The notes beneath the pieces were generated by a model. The model was not told the origin of the DNA. It searched no databases and saw only the letters and a program-made list of their open reading frames with translations. From contig JAHLMK010000003.1 in the NCBI GenBank assembly GCA_019915135.1, positions 1,612,001 to 1,676,000 on the forward strand: DNA of 64,000 nt, in the 5' to 3' direction. Of this stretch, positions 12,739-25,600 are shown piece after piece. The position numbers and the translations under genes are program-made. Numbering within the stretch: the stretch's first letter is position 1; every line of letters starts with the position of its first letter. Source of the DNA: Strobilurus pachycystidiatus. Its lineage: Eukaryota > Basidiomycota > Agaricomycetes > Agaricales > Physalacriaceae.

Positions 12739-14284
12739 TCAAGCCTCAACCTCGACATCCCTCTTCTTGAGCACCAGATCAGCTCCGACCACACGCTTCC
12801 AGACATCCTGGACATCCTCGACGACAGTCTCGAAGTGAGAGGTTGCATCATAAGAGCGGGTGATGAAGATGTTGTCGTCGGTGCCATTCGATGTAGGCGT
12901 GTAGAGGGGAGTGATGGACACGAACTTGTCGTGAATCGGGCCAAGAAGGTTGAGACCAGGCGCAATCTCGAGCTCCGGCTTGTCGGTCTCGACGATCGTG
13001 CTGACGATGGCAACGTAAATGTCCTTCGCACAGACATTGTGCGTCGACGAGATCATGGCGACGTAGATGTCATTTCGTCGGTTGACCTGGTTCTGCGGGA
13101 TGATGATCTGGCAACTGTCGCTGTCGTCTGTACCAGGTATCGGGTGCTTCAAGAAGCAGATGGCCCGCACAACCTTGCCCTCCTCGATCACGCGCATCTT
13201 GCCGCTCTCCGACGCACCAGCACCAAAGTAGCTCGGGTCACCGATAACTTGTTTCGCCTTGACTGTCTCACCACCACTTGTGACACCGACGAATTTGCCG
13301 GCATCGTCAGTGACGATGGCATCGATGGGTTTGTCAAGCATGTAGGTGCCACCGTAGATGGCACTGAGGCGAGCAAAGGACTGAGGCAACTCCCCAAGAC
13401 CATAGAGAGGGTAGATGTAGGGGGATTTGCCGTAACGAGCCATGGACGAGGTGTAGAGAATGATGCGCTCGTAAGCATTACGAGCAGGCTTGGTGAGGTA
13501 GCTGTATCGACAGTTTAGATGTGGACAGTCTTCGAGAATCACAACAGCACTCACTCATCATCGAGGAACAGAGCCATTGCGTGTCCAACGAAGTCCTGGG
13601 TACCGGGCTCTAATCCGAACTTGTCATAAACCGCCTTCATCGTGTCCTTGTCGAGATTAAGGCCTAGATGGTGTCAGATCCACAGCCAACAGCACTCAGC
13701 GTGGCACGAACCTTGGTGGGTCGCGGGGTCGTCATCCCTCCAGTTCTGCAAGAACTCGAAGAACTTTTTGGCCCTGCGCTTCTCAAAGAGACCCATCAGG
13801 GGACTCTTAACGGCCTCCATTTCCGTACTGGGGACTTTGGAAATCCTGCCATCGCGGTACACGAAGCTGCCGGCGATCTGCTTGAATTCGAGGTAGCGTG
13901 TAACGTCGGTGTGGACGAGGATCCTCGTCAGCTCGCCGGAGGCGATAATGAATTTGGGGATGAGGTCGACAGCGTAGTCGCGGTCGCGTCCCAGCTCGGC
14001 GGGGGGCGACTGGTCAGGGCGGAACTTGCGGTACAACTGTAGGGACGATGAGCACCCAGTCGGGGCTCGCTGCGACGGTGCTCACCTGCGTCAGGTTGAG
14101 ACTGGCGCTGTCTCCTCCGTAGTAGTCATTCCTGTCCATATGCAGGACCTTCTTGCCCTCGACAGACAAGAGGCCAGACAGGATACACTCAGTCAGGCCA
14201 GTGCCGAGCACGATGACCTGCAAGGCGGTTAGACTGCACTGGGGGACGTCGGGAACAGCGACGAACGTCGTATTCTTCATCCAT
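12739..14284 (-). CDS. GDI1: Rab GDP-dissociation inhibitor
   Basis: Cytosolic regulator that extracts GDP-bound, prenylated Rab GTPases from membranes and recycles them in vesicle traffic. About 445 residues, the standard length. Exon 1 is only 18 nt (14267-14284, MDEEYD). It joins across a short intron to [18 protein letters not shown], the FAD-like nucleotide-fold N-terminus of the GDI/CHM superfamily. Further family landmarks are [63 protein letters not shown] (Rab-binding region) and the C-terminal [12 protein letters not shown]. The stop is TGA at 12739-12741. The last exon (12739-13554) and the middle exon (about 13674-14036) are uninterrupted. It is very strongly conserved, and an unrelated 227-codon frame on the opposite strand (12835-13518) is a coding shadow. 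Confidence 0.96.
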
Positions 14285-14638
14285 GGCAAGTGAAAATTCG
14301 TGATCAAAGTAAGAAACAAGTTGGAAGAAGGCAAGGAACGGTTGTCAGGATCAAGTCAAGTCACCTAATCGATCAAATTCAAACACGTGGCGCGCGCGGC
14401 GCAATAAGCTGGAAGTACAAGAACGTATGTAACTATGTACAGGAAGTTAGGAACGAGTATATAGGATAATAGTGATGGCCATAAATTATGTGAACATATC
14501 TGTAGTACAAATGAATGTCCGGGCAATACCCATCTCACGTACACCGCCGAGAACCCAGAGGTTGCAACGAAAGCAAACAAAATAGCGAAACACAGCTAGA
14601 AAAGATAGAAAGAAAGATAGAGTCACAAAATATGGAGG
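14285..14638. other. Short intergenic between GDI and the Myb-like gene
   Basis: About 350 bp with no supported gene. It should carry the GDI promoter and the 3' UTR of the Myb-like gene, which is on the same strand. No specific signal was recognised. Confidence 0.4.
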
Positions 14639-16260
14639 TTAGGAAGACATCTTGCGATGTTTTCCTCCCTTCCCATCACTCTCGTTGTCTTCGTCATCGG
14701 CCTCAAACTTTCGTTTTGAGGCTAGGTTTTGTTTGCGGATTTTTCTGGCCAACTTCTCCAGAGCTGATGAGCAGTTTAGCACAATTGACAATCGCAGGCA
14801 AGGAAACTACTGACTTTTCTCGTTTCTTCGGTAATATTCTGCCCACGATTTGGCAGCACGTTGTGGGTACTGGGCGGCATGAAGCCGGTGTTCATAGAAG
14901 TCAAGACGGAGTGACTTACTTTTTGACCGAAAGGAACCCACTTTTCCTGGAATGATACTGCAGCGAAGTCTGGGAACGTGGCGATATGTCGCGCCGCGAT
15001 GGCAAGGTCAGCCTCAGTGAATGGGCCGCCCTTTTCACCCATTGCTTTTTCGTCAAAAGCCGGTATCTCAATATCGTCGTCGTCGTCGTCCCCATCGTCT
15101 TGTTCTTCCTCGTCGTCGTCATCATCAGCCTCTGCGTCTTCTTCTGAATCCTCGTTGGTCTTTCCCTCGGGTTCAGCTTCGTCGTCGTCCTCCTCGTCGT
15201 CTTCCGGGTCGTCCTCGTCCGAAGAGGGATCCTTGTACTTGGGCCGCGGCCGAGGTTTGCTGATCTCTGGCTCGGACTCGTCCTCTGTCTCAAGCTCACC
15301 CTTTGCAGAGGCAAGGATCTTGTCCGGCAGATCGTGGTTGTTAGACCAGTACGAGCCCCAGGACTGCGAGCTGTGGTGTGGCGCCTATGCTTGAAGTTCA
15401 GCACGAACAGGTTTTGAAAGATGTGAAGATTCCGACGAGCCTTTTCAGCAAGCTGTTCGCATAGATCATTCCGAGTGAGACTAGCATCCTCTTTCATTCT
15501 ACGTGATATAAATTTAAGGAAGTACTCCTTGTCGGCGTCTGTAAATTTGTTTCCGCGGCCCTTTGGGATGACTTCTGTGGGGGGTGTGGGGGAGCGGGAC
15601 GGAGGTTCGGGGATTTTGAGATCGGTGTGGGGAGGAGGCAGACGGCGGTTAAAGACAGCCGTGTGCGTAGTGAGGCTGTTGATGGTGCTCCTCCGACTAG
15701 CGGACGGGGCAGCCTGAGCGACTGGGGTGCTTGATTTGCGACTGGCACTCCTCGGCTGGATTTTGGAGGAGGGGGGCGGCACTGAAGAGGAGGCGGCAGG
15801 CGATGCCGAATGCTCGGTCTTGAGAGGGACTATGGACGGCTTCTTGACGGTCCGTATCCGGTTGAAGTAGGAGGCTATATCGCCATCGAGACGGTACTTG
15901 TGCTCGAGATAATAGTCCTTCCACAGGATGGCAGTGTGATTGTTGACCTAGGCTAGATCAGACGCGTGTTGCAGAGCGGCAGCAAGCAAGATACGTACCC
16001 CGTGCAGGTTGTTCAGCGCCTCTCTGTAGGATATCCTGTTTGTCTGCGCCTGAACCAGCGTTCGGAGCAATATCTCTTCCTCGTGCTTCTGAATCGACAT
16101 CGCGTCGTGCATCATCTGCGACCCCATGAAGGGCATACCACCGTTGATGCCCATGTTCATGCCGCGCATCCCGTTTGCGAAGGACTGGTTGGCCATGGGC
16201 ACATTCCACTGCTGGTTGAATTGTTGCGGGTGGCCGCCCATTTGCGCCGCCGGCATCGGG

Positions 16261-16292
<32 letters not shown>

Positions 16293-16529
16293 ATTCTGGT
16301 TGTAGATGCCCGGCCACTGCCCGCCGTGGACCATGCTGTTCGGAGACGACGGCACCTGATGGCGCATGTCCATCCCGTTCGCGAACTGGTTGGTGAGACC
16401 AGAGGCAACAAAGTCGGGATAAGGATTCGCGCTCGACGACGGGAAATTGTTGGTGGCAAAGCTGTTCGCGTGTCCGTTGCCCATTCGCATGGAATCCATG
16501 TCCTTGTCGAACGGAGGAAAGCCGTTCAT
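14639..16529 (-). CDS. Three-repeat Myb/homeodomain-like protein, Rap1-Myb type, with polyQ and acidic tract
   Basis: Probable nuclear DNA-binding protein of about 570 residues. I place the start at ATG 16527-16529 (MNGFPPFDKDMDSM); the frame stays open upstream but has no better ATG. The N-terminal third is Asn/Gln/Met-rich with a glutamine run from about ten CTG/CAG units (16262-16292). Three helical Myb-like modules follow. The first is EEEILLRTLV...TAILWKDYYLEHK (split by the intron at about 15950-15998). The second is KGRGNKFTDADKEYFLKFI...SSQSWGSYWSNN, resembling the Rap1 Myb domain. The third is PFTEADLAIAARHIATFP...AAKSWAEYYRRNEK. A long Asp/Glu tract lies between the second and third. 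The tail RKIRKQN...SKRKFE is basic, with the stop at 14639-14641. A telomeric (Rap1-like) or transcriptional role is inference; no BRCT domain is seen. Confidence 0.72.
16262..16292. repeat. (CTG/CAG)10 trinucleotide repeat in coding sequence
   Basis: About ten uninterrupted CTG units on the plus strand code a polyglutamine run in the minus-strand Myb-like gene. Such repeats are often length-variable between strains. Confidence 0.9.
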
Positions 16530-16763
16530 GTCGTGCAGATTAGCGAGCTCGCCGTCGGCCGCAACGTTGAAGGAGAAAAAGTGTGTGACAGGCACGTGCG
16601 AGACTGTGACTTTCGCTGCGTCGGCATTCGGTCCGGGCCCCGCGGGGTCGGTTGTCCCTGGTTCCTCTGAATGTCCTCCTTGCGTTTGCTCTTGAACGAC
16701 CAACTCGGATCAACTTTTCAAAAAGAAAGATCGCACCGAACGCTCTGAAGACTGACTTACGAC
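16530..16763. promoter_or_regulatory. Divergent promoter region, Myb-like gene / MMSDH
   Basis: The two predicted start codons (16529 minus, 16764 plus) are about 235 bp apart and divergent, so both promoters must lie here or inside the first exons. No TATA box or known operator is evident. Confidence 0.5.
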
Positions 16764-19057
16764 ATGGTTCTCTCTGTCTCGAGCCTTGTTACCCGGCGCG
16801 GCCGCTGCTTCAGCTCGTCGTCCATCTCCCACGCTCTCAGTGCTGCTGCTCGACCGAAAGCTGAGGGTCTGTCGGAGAACTGGAAAGGCACTAGCGCAAC
16901 TGGGGGCACCACCAAGAACCTGATAGGCGGCGAGTTCGTGGACAGCAAGACATCCGACTGGATTGACGTCGTGGATCCGGTAAGCATGTTGTCATCCCTT
17001 GCATGATTCCAGGATTACAATGCTCGCAGTCAACACAAACGCTGCTCACCAGGGTGCCGAACTCCACGAATGCAGAATTTGAACAGGCCGTCGACGCGGC
17101 CTCGGAAGCGTACAAGTCCTGGAGCAAGACAAGTGTGCTCAGCCGTCAACGTTTTGCGATGGAGTGCGTGCGTACCTGCCCGTCAGTGTACAACCTTACT
17201 CACCATATGATAGGCTTCAGGCATTGCTTCGGCAGAATGCCGATTCGATAGCATACAGTATCGTTCTTGAACAAGGAAAGACACTGCCAGGTATGATTGT
17301 GTGCCACATCTGATCCGTCCCGTCTCACGCCTCCCATTCTATCGGCAGATGCTCACGGGGATCTCCTTCGTGGTCTGCAGGTTGTTGAGACTGCCATTGG
17401 TATAACGTCGACCCTGTTAGGCGAGAAACTTGAGGGTTAGTGCCGCACACCCTTTATCGTCCGATCCGATCCCAATGGTCACGAACAGTCAGCAAGGACA
17501 TGGACACGTATGTGCGAAAGGTGCCGCTAGGCGTCTGCGCCAGTATTGCGCCGTTCAACTTCCCAGCGTGCGGTGCTCTCTGTTTCATTGTCCGTAGACT
17601 CGGAGTTGATCACTTTGAGCAGCATGATTCCCCTGTGGTCTATCCCCATGGCTGCCGTCACGGGCAACACTTTGATCCTCAAGCCGTCTGAACGAGATCC
17701 CGGCGCGGCAATGATCATTGCTGAGCTTTGCCAGCGCGCCGGTACGCGTCCTTCTTTCGCGTAACATGCCTTTCCTCATCCCCGTCTGGAGGTCTCCCAC
17801 CCGGTGTCCTGAACATCGTCCACGGCGGAGTCAATACCGTCAACTCTATCTGTGACCACCCGGCGATTAAGGCCATCAGCTTTGTCGGTGGGGATAAGGC
17901 AGGACGGCACATTTACGAAAGGTGGATTGTGCCTTTTGCCCGGGACACACATCAGACTGATCGACTCCATAGGGGAACGCGTAACGGAAAGCGCGTACAG
18001 GTACGTTCGACGCGTCTCCAAGCTCCGGGTCGTGTTCATGTGCCTTGTAGGCTAACCTGGGCGCCAAAAACCACGCGATAGTGATGCCCGACGGTAATTA
18101 TCAGATTGCTTCCCCGTTCCTCGCTCATTTGTGGGCTCAGCCAATAAGAACCTCGCACTCAACTCGCTTATTGGTGCCGCGTTCGGAGGTGATCTTCTGT
18201 TTTCTTACTTGCACAGAGTTCGTTATCTCATCCGCCCATAGCTGCCGGCCAGAGATGCATGGCTATTTCAGTAGCACTTCTCATCGGCGAGGCGCAGTCG
18301 TGGCTGCCGGAGCTGGTCGATCGTGCAAGTAAACTCAAAGTCACTGGTGGCTTTGAGGACGGTGCTGACCTGTGGGTGTATCATCTTTTCATCACCCAAT
18401 CACTCACCGTATGCCCAGAGGTCCTGTCATCTCGCCGACATCAAAGTCAAGAATCACTGGCCTGATATCCTCGGCGGAGGAACAGAATGGCAAGATTCTC
18501 CTTGATGGTCGAAACGTCTCAGTGCCCGGATATCCTGATGGCAACTTTGTGGGACCGACCATCGTCGAAGCCGATACCAGCATGAAATGCTACCAGTAAG
18601 TCCGCCACTTCTGTGTATTGCTGGCTCTAAGCTTTTGCAGGCAGGAAATCTTTGGACCCGTCCTCGTCGTGGTGAAGGCCGACACTCTCGAGGACGCCCT
18701 CGATATCATTAACGAGAACCCGTATGGGAACGGAGCTGCCATCTTTACACAGTCCGGCGCCACTGCTCGGAAGTTCGAGACAGAAGTCAATGTCGGCCAG
18801 ATTGGCGTCAATGTTCCGATCCCGGTGCCATTGCCCATGTTCTCATGGAGCGGAAACAAGGGAAGCTTCCTTGGTGACATACACTTTTACGGGAAGAGGT
18901 TGGTTATTTTGCCCTCTCTTCCTCACTGCCAGTGGCTTATGGGTAATTTCACAGTGGCATCAACTTTTATACTCAAAACAAGACTACGACGAGTCTTTGG
19001 AAGTCGGAAGACGCTGTAGGCACACGGGCTTCAGTCAATATGCCAACGCACCACTAG
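16764..19057 (+). CDS. Methylmalonate-semialdehyde dehydrogenase (acylating), mitochondrial, ALDH6 family
   Basis: CoA-dependent aldehyde dehydrogenase of valine and pyrimidine catabolism. It converts methylmalonate semialdehyde to propionyl-CoA and malonate semialdehyde to acetyl-CoA. The start at ATG 16764 gives an Arg/Ser-rich N-terminus ([20 protein letters not shown]), a likely mitochondrial presequence. Exon pieces in order: [91 protein letters not shown], the catalytic [10 protein letters not shown] (Cys in the family position), [34 protein letters not shown], and the ALDH6-specific tail [20 protein letters not shown] and GINFYTQ. The stop is TAG at 19055-19057. At least ten short introns. 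All key residues seem intact, with a total of about 560 residues. Confidence 0.92.
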
Positions 19058-19326
19058 GATTTGTGTAGCATTCAATGTGGAAGGATATGTGAATTCTGGA
19101 CTGGCAAAATATATATGAGCACTTTTTTGGATTTCGTGAGTCACACGGCGCAAACTCAGATGTGCAGAAGGGAGATGCGAGATTCGCCAGAGCTATAAAT
19201 CTTCGCTTGCATTGCCAGGCGACACAAGTCGGCAATTGCCGTTACGCTATTATGTAAGTAACATGCCATGACGCGCACGGCCAAGGCAATGCTGCTGCTG
19301 CAACTCTCATCTTCACCGTCATCATT

Positions 19327-22123
19327 ATGCGCGCGTGGCGCTTAGCCTTCGCCGCCCTTCTGTTCGGCGGCCAGGCGCTTTCAACACAATCCCCGCTCAC
19401 TACTTCAACAACGTCGACGAGAACGACATTGGTCGACCTGCTCAACCAGGACCCCGACTATACCTCACTCATAAAGCTGCTACAGCGAGCACGGCTGATT
19501 CCCACACTGAACCGCCTCAACGGAAGCACCTTCTTTGCTCCCACAAACGATGCCATCGAACACCACGCCTTCTGGAACGGCATCCTCCAGGATGACTCGG
19601 GCACTCTGGCCGACAACATCAATGAGAAACTTCGCCAGCAGCTTTTCTACCATCTTGTCAACTACACAGTTGTCATCGACAGAGATGATCCTCCTCCGGT
19701 GCAGGTTTTGAAGACCTTGCATTATCCCCGCACTCCTCTCCAGCCTCCGTCGCGAGAGCCGCCGCCGAATCCGCCATGGATGCCCATCCCCGGCGGAACC
19801 CTTGGTGGGGAGCCACAGCGACTGCGCGTCTCAGCACGTAAGGAGGGTCTAAGGGTTGGGGTAGATGCAGCTGGCCGGCATGGGATCGAAATTACGAAAG
19901 GCACAGTCAATGCCAGTAACGGCGTGTTGTTTGGCATCTCTGGCATTCTAGAGCCTCCTCCGGACCTCGGTGCGTCGTGATGTACTCACAAAATGCCTTT
20001 CTGACGCGGATATAGCCACTGTTGTTTCGCGAATCCCTGCACTGTCGTACTTTCAGAAAGTCCTAACTCCGGAAATCACGCATATATTGAACGCTACCTC
20101 TTCCTTGACTCTATTCTTGCCCGTGAATGACGCGTGGATGGCTCTCGATCCACTGGAGCGCATATATTTGGAAAGCAGTTTTGCCACGGACGATCTCAGT
20201 CGCATCCTCAAGATGCATGCTGTAAACCAGAAGGGTGTCACCTGGTCGGACGGATTTGGTCCTGCAATCAACCGTATGCCTGTACCCGCATCGTGTTGGT
20301 GCATTCTCTGATCCATCCTCCCAGTCACCACCGTGGATGGCCAAACCCTCGAAATTGTAGTTTCTCCAGAGAAGACCACGGTTGCAGAAGCGGACCTCGT
20401 GGAACCGGATATCTACGCGTCCAATGGTGTTCTGCACCTCGTGTCATCCCTTCTAATTCCGCCGGACGCTTTGCAGCTGACGCCTGAGAAATACCTTCTG
20501 GCTTTGAATTGCACTTCATTTGTATCCCTCATCCACTCGAGCAACCTCACAGCACTCATCAACGACACGGAAACCAAATACACGATTCTGGCGCCAAGCG
20601 ATGACGTGCTATCCGTCTTTGGCCAATCCGATTTGCCCAAGCCGGGGAGCGACGAGTTAAGGAAACTACTCCAGTATCACTTCATTCCAGGCCGTTGGAC
20701 GCACAAGAAGTTGGAATCGGGCATGTTATTGGAAACTGCACTAGAGGAAGAAGGTCTGGATGGCGGAAGGCAAGTGCTGGATATCCAATTGTCTGAAACA
20801 GGCAAGAAAGTATTTTTCGGTGGTGCCAGTGTGGTCGGTGACCCTAGTAAGTTTCTCCCTCCCCTGTGCATGAATGTACTCATATGAGTTCTCGCAGTCG
20901 AGGTCAATAGCAACACATTGATCTACTTCATCTCACGGCCATTGGTCCCCCCAACGGACGCATTGCAAACGGCCTTGCCATTCCTAGACCTTTCTATGTT
21001 TCTTGCGGCCGTCTTCTCGACTTCGCTAGCAGAAACACTAAAGACGACTTCACGCACATCGTTACTCATTCCCCATAATTCCGCCTTCCAACGTCTTGGC
21101 CTCCTCGTGAGCGCCCACCTACTCGCCGCTTCCTCCAAACCAGATTTGGAGAAAGTCCTTCTTCATCATACACTAGACAGTGTTCAATATTCTGCTGCTC
21201 TCCACAACGGCTCGCAACACACGTTCTCGAGTCTAGAGGGCACTGACTTGACTCTCGACAAGGGTAACAACGGGACTTTGTACCTTAGCGCCAGCGGCGG
21301 CTGGGCGGGTATGAAGACCGAGTTGTTCACAAAGGATACTCTCACACAAACTGGAGTCATACACGAAGTCTCCGATATATTGATTCCACGGACAGTCAAT
21401 CTTACTATTGGAAAGCTGATGAAGGCGGCGAAGGGGAGCACGATGGTGACGATGGTTACCAAGGCGGGGATGGACTGGATTTTGAATGGGACTGCACCCC
21501 CGGAGGGTTCGCAATGGGAACAAGATGGCCTGACGGGTGTGGGCTGGACGTTGCTTTGCCCTACGGACGACGCGTTCAAGGAGTACAACCTCACGACGTT
21601 GTATCAGGATGTGGACGGCTTGCGAGAGATCGTTGGCCAGCACCTCATTCCTACACCGCCGTCCTCATCTTCCGGCTTGGCACCACTGGACCCTGATGCG
21701 TTGAACAACAATCGTCCACTGAAACTTGACCAGTCTCCCACATACTCGACACTTCGAACTAAGGACTCAGAATATGGGGACATTGTTTTCAGGCAGCATG
21801 AAGAGGAATCGGGGAAGTACATTGTGGGCATCAAAGGCGCGCGGGGGACCGATGGGAACACTGATTGGGCGCAGGTCGAGGCTTGGGGCAGGGCTACAAG
21901 CGGTGGAGGGACTGGCGGTGTCATCCAGATTGATGCCGTCCTCCTCCCGTATCACCCCCCTTGGTGGATAGAGTATGGGGCTCCTACCCTGGTGGGCTTC
22001 GTAGGCAGTCTCTTGATTTGCGTGTTCTTCTTGGGCGTGAGGTGGGTGTGGAGACGAGACGTGACAGAGGCAACATACGAGCCTGTTGGAGGGTACGGAC
22101 GCGACGACGGTGAAGAGTCGTAA
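19327..22123 (+). CDS. Multi-domain fasciclin (FAS1) cell-surface protein
   Basis: Secreted adhesion-type protein. ATG 19327 gives a signal peptide (MRAWRLAFAALLFGGQALS). At least four FAS1 modules follow, each marked by an [FL][FL]xPxNxA-like H1 motif: STFFAPTNDAIEHHAFW, LTLFLPVNDAWMAL, TILAPSDDVLSVF, SLLIPHNSAFQRLG and TLLCPTDDAFKEYN. H2-type partners include QQLFYHLVNYTV, LLQYHFIPGRW, VLLHHTLDSV and IVGQHLIPTPP. Many NxS/T sites fit an extracellular location. Near the C-terminus APTLVGFVGSLLICVFFLGV is a membrane span followed by RWVWRR and a short cytosolic tail. A GPI anchor is therefore unlikely. Three short introns (near 19971-20015, 20274-20321 and 20846-20898) keep frame, and the stop is TAA 22121-22123. 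About 880 residues; partner unknown. Confidence 0.88.
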
Positions 22124-22618
22124 ATTATCGTCGGAATGCTAAATGTATCTGTATAATTGTATCTTATCTACTAGGACACGACTAATAGACTTGGGACGGT
22201 GGTCCTGCTTCGATGTGCGCAATAAGTTTGGGATCGGGCGCTGGGAATGTCAACTCTTTCGAATTCATGATCACTCATCAATGTATATCGGCTATGCCAT
22301 GTACAGTACAGGGCTTCGATACCTGTCCTCATGAGACAATTCAGTTGCACAAGACGCATGGAGATATACGGCTTATATGTGGCGACAAGATAATGGAACG
22401 GTTCTATGTTCAGGAATCAGGAATACTACATATCAATGTGCTCTCGACGTTGCCCTATCGTCAAGGTCCTCTCGTAACTGGTCAGTCTTCGCTCATCTGC
22501 GTATATATCCCAGCGAAGTAATTTCTATGATAGTACACGCATACAACACCTGATACTTTCGTTGAAATGCATAGAAATGATAGATCAAGTTGACGTTGGA
22601 TACTACGGATCCGAGTCT
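22124..22618. other. Convergent intergenic region
   Basis: About 495 bp between two convergent stops (fasciclin and the long minus-strand gene). There are only spurious short frames here, so it probably holds both 3' UTRs. Confidence 0.45.
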
Positions 22619-25600
22619 TTAAGACGATCGTATTCTTTTGGCAGCTTCAGATGCACCATCATCCAAAGAACGCTTCAAACCTTCTCCCGAAGGCTTTTCC
22701 GCCGGTGGGCTAGAGCTTCCAGCGACTGTCCCGGTCACCCAATCGTAATCTTCTCCCAAGATCTGACGCTGCCGTTCCTCGTCACCCATGGCCTCCAGGA
22801 GCGCTTCTCCGTCCACCTGATGGCCGACCCATTGCGCCAGAGTGACTATAGATTCGGGTTTCCTGATCTGCCGATGACTCGTCAAACAAAGCTGATCAAG
22901 GAGTTAACCTTTGCACCATACCTCCAGTGTATATGGTCTCCCGACTTCGATTGTCTTGTGTGTAAAACCCGATGTCCGAGCGATTGACGCCTTGATTCCG
23001 GCAAGATTGAGACGCTGTTCCAAGTGCAACCGAACGTTGTTCACCGCCTTCACGCTTGCTGTCTGCCTCTTGCTCGCCAAGAACATTTTCAGATGGGTGT
23101 CACAGACGCCACAACAATCTGAGGATAGAGACTTGAGATAGGAAACAAGGGCGACATCGTCGGATGCCGGCTTCGTTCCCATGAATCGACGAACAAAGTT
23201 TTTAGTGACCGTCGACACGAACTCTGAGAACGGTGCATCCGATATTGAGAGCTGCTGAGACTGCAGGAACCCGGGGAGCGCCTTGACAACGGGCACAAGT
23301 CCGCGCTTGATGTGCGTCTCCTCGCTCTGCTTCTTGGGCACGACAAGGAACTCGGCCAGCGCTCGATCGACAAAGGACGGGAGCTGTAAAGTACAGCACA
23401 GTTGAAGGAGTTCGACCCCAGCCACAGCGCTGGTGCCGAAGCTGTCGGATTTGGTCCCATTGGAGGAGCCAAGATTGAACCTGAAGGAAGCGACCAGCTG
23501 GCTGAGGCACATCTCGAGAACGATCGTCAAATTGGCAAGGGAGGTGACTGGCATCGCGTCGGAGCGAAAGGACGATACGAATAGAATCAGGTCTTGCAGC
23601 TTTGAGTGTTGATCAGGCGCGCCCAACGCCTTGACCATGTCAGGCTCCAACCTATCGAAGTAACCATAAGCCATGTGCGTGAGGTCTCGTTGGGCACAAA
23701 ACCTACGTTCTGGTCAGAATACCTAGCGGGTCCTCTGAGTTTCTCAGGGCGGTCTGAACGACATCGCCACTGATATTCACATAGTGAGGAATGAAAACTT
23801 GAGCAGCCCGCCTGAAGAAAAGCCGAAGACAATCCCGACCGATGAAAGCCTTCATCTTCGATATGAGAAGTATATAATACTTGCACGTGAAGTCTCCTTC
23901 CGGGAAATTGGCCTTTTCTCTTTCCTGCCAGAGTCTTTCGAGGGCAGGCATACACGCCGAAAAATGACCTAAATCCTCTCCAAGTTGCAGAAAGGCGATG
24001 AGGTGGTCCACGGTGGGAATATGGAAAGGGCCGCAATGAGTGGTGTTGTTCTCGGTATAAGCAAAAAGCTCTATGACATCGCCCAGAGATTCGAGACAGC
24101 CAGCTAGGTCAGCGTCCTCCCAAACCTCCCGATTCTGGGAGCCAGACTGGCAGAAGTTTTGAAGATGCGCGAACAAAGCGGTCCAGAATGGAATGCTGGA
24201 GTGGTAGTTTTTCTTCATAAAAGGTTGTTTCTCTTGTAAACTGACGATCAAGCTGTAGGAAATGGTGAGCCCTCCGTAGAACAGGTACGAACAGGATCAG
24301 TCTACTTGTCTCTGACAAACTCCCAAGGACATTCCATGATCTTCAGAACGTCGAAAACCCAACCGAGGTCCTCAATATCAAGACGTGGTCGACAGTCATC
24401 AAGCAACAAACGAGCGTGAGTGCAACACCATAGGATAGCGTTGTCATCGGCCCGTTCCGACGCAAGTTCGTGAAGCCCCACAACTAATCGACCTGTAAGA
24501 CTGCTTGCAGGAGCAAAAACGACTGCCTTTGTGAGACTAGGGCATCGGGAGTAAGCTCACAGACGAGGCGGAGAGAAAATACTTACCTGTCCTCGAACTC
24601 AGCCCAAGGAAACGCTTTGTAGCACTCAAGAATTCCTTCTACTCCCAGAATCTGCAGACTATACTTCATTCCACAGGCAAGCACCGCCCGCTTAAGAATC
24701 CAGGCTTCGTCACGTCGGATGGAGCACTTGTGTAGAGCTTGCAACATGTGTCTCCTGGATGCCTCGTTGGCCGCAATCCGCTCTCGTTCACAAGGGAAAC
24801 GTGCGACTTCGACAGGGACATCCGCCAAAATTTTTATGACGATTTCGACGATGCTGTCCTCTTTCGAGGCGCAAGAGGCAGACTGGGAATCCAAAACGCT
24901 GCATGCCCAATCAGAAACACGATTCTGGGGGCCTGGCAGAAATAGGTCGTGCTCCGGGTCCGCGGGTACAGGAGTGATAATCAAAACACTGCGCGTGTAG
25001 GCTATATTCAGGTGAGTATGGTTGTGAGTCGTATATGAGCGTGCATACGGACAATTAGTAAGTTCGCCCTCCTAGAAAGCAGAGTAACTTTAGATCTGGG
25101 TCGCCATCAAGTCGAGAAAATAGGCGCACATCGAATTCCTCTTTCACGAATGTAGGCACTCTGGTAGCATCTGTGATGAGCCCGTTTATGAAAGACGCGT
25201 TTTCATCATCGCCGTAGTCATCAGAGTAAGCATCGCCGTTTTGCAGATTCCCATTAAAAGCGGAGTCGGATAGCTCTAAAGGGAGACCGTCGAGGCTCGT
25301 TGTTGCTAAATCCAGGTATCGTTGAGCCGATAGTTCGTCCTCCATTTGCACCTTATCAACGTCAACCACATATTTTTTTCGATATCTCAAGCCAAAGTGG
25401 TCGTCGCCTCCACAGCCGTCATCCGAGTAGTCACTGTCATCGGAGTCGCAGAATGTTTCAGTGATACCGTACTGATGTTGCTCGATACACACATGTCCAA
25501 TACGTCGAAAGGTGGCATGTCCGAGGTGTAGGTCAAAGCCATGAATTTTGGCGAGCGGCGCAAATTCTTGCAGGAGTAATTGATCTTCGGGCTTTAGTGT

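Noticed and set aside
12835..13518. Plus-strand open frame of 227 codons
   Set aside because: It lies entirely antisense to the highly conserved GDI exon; its Arg/Val/Asp-rich composition is what the reverse of that exon gives. No domain.
15966..16670. Plus-strand open frame of 234 codons
   Set aside because: Antisense to the Myb-like gene, with a Leu run that is just the reverse of the CAG repeat. A coding shadow.
22143..22521. Short frames after the fasciclin gene
   Set aside because: Random-looking, in a convergent 3' region.
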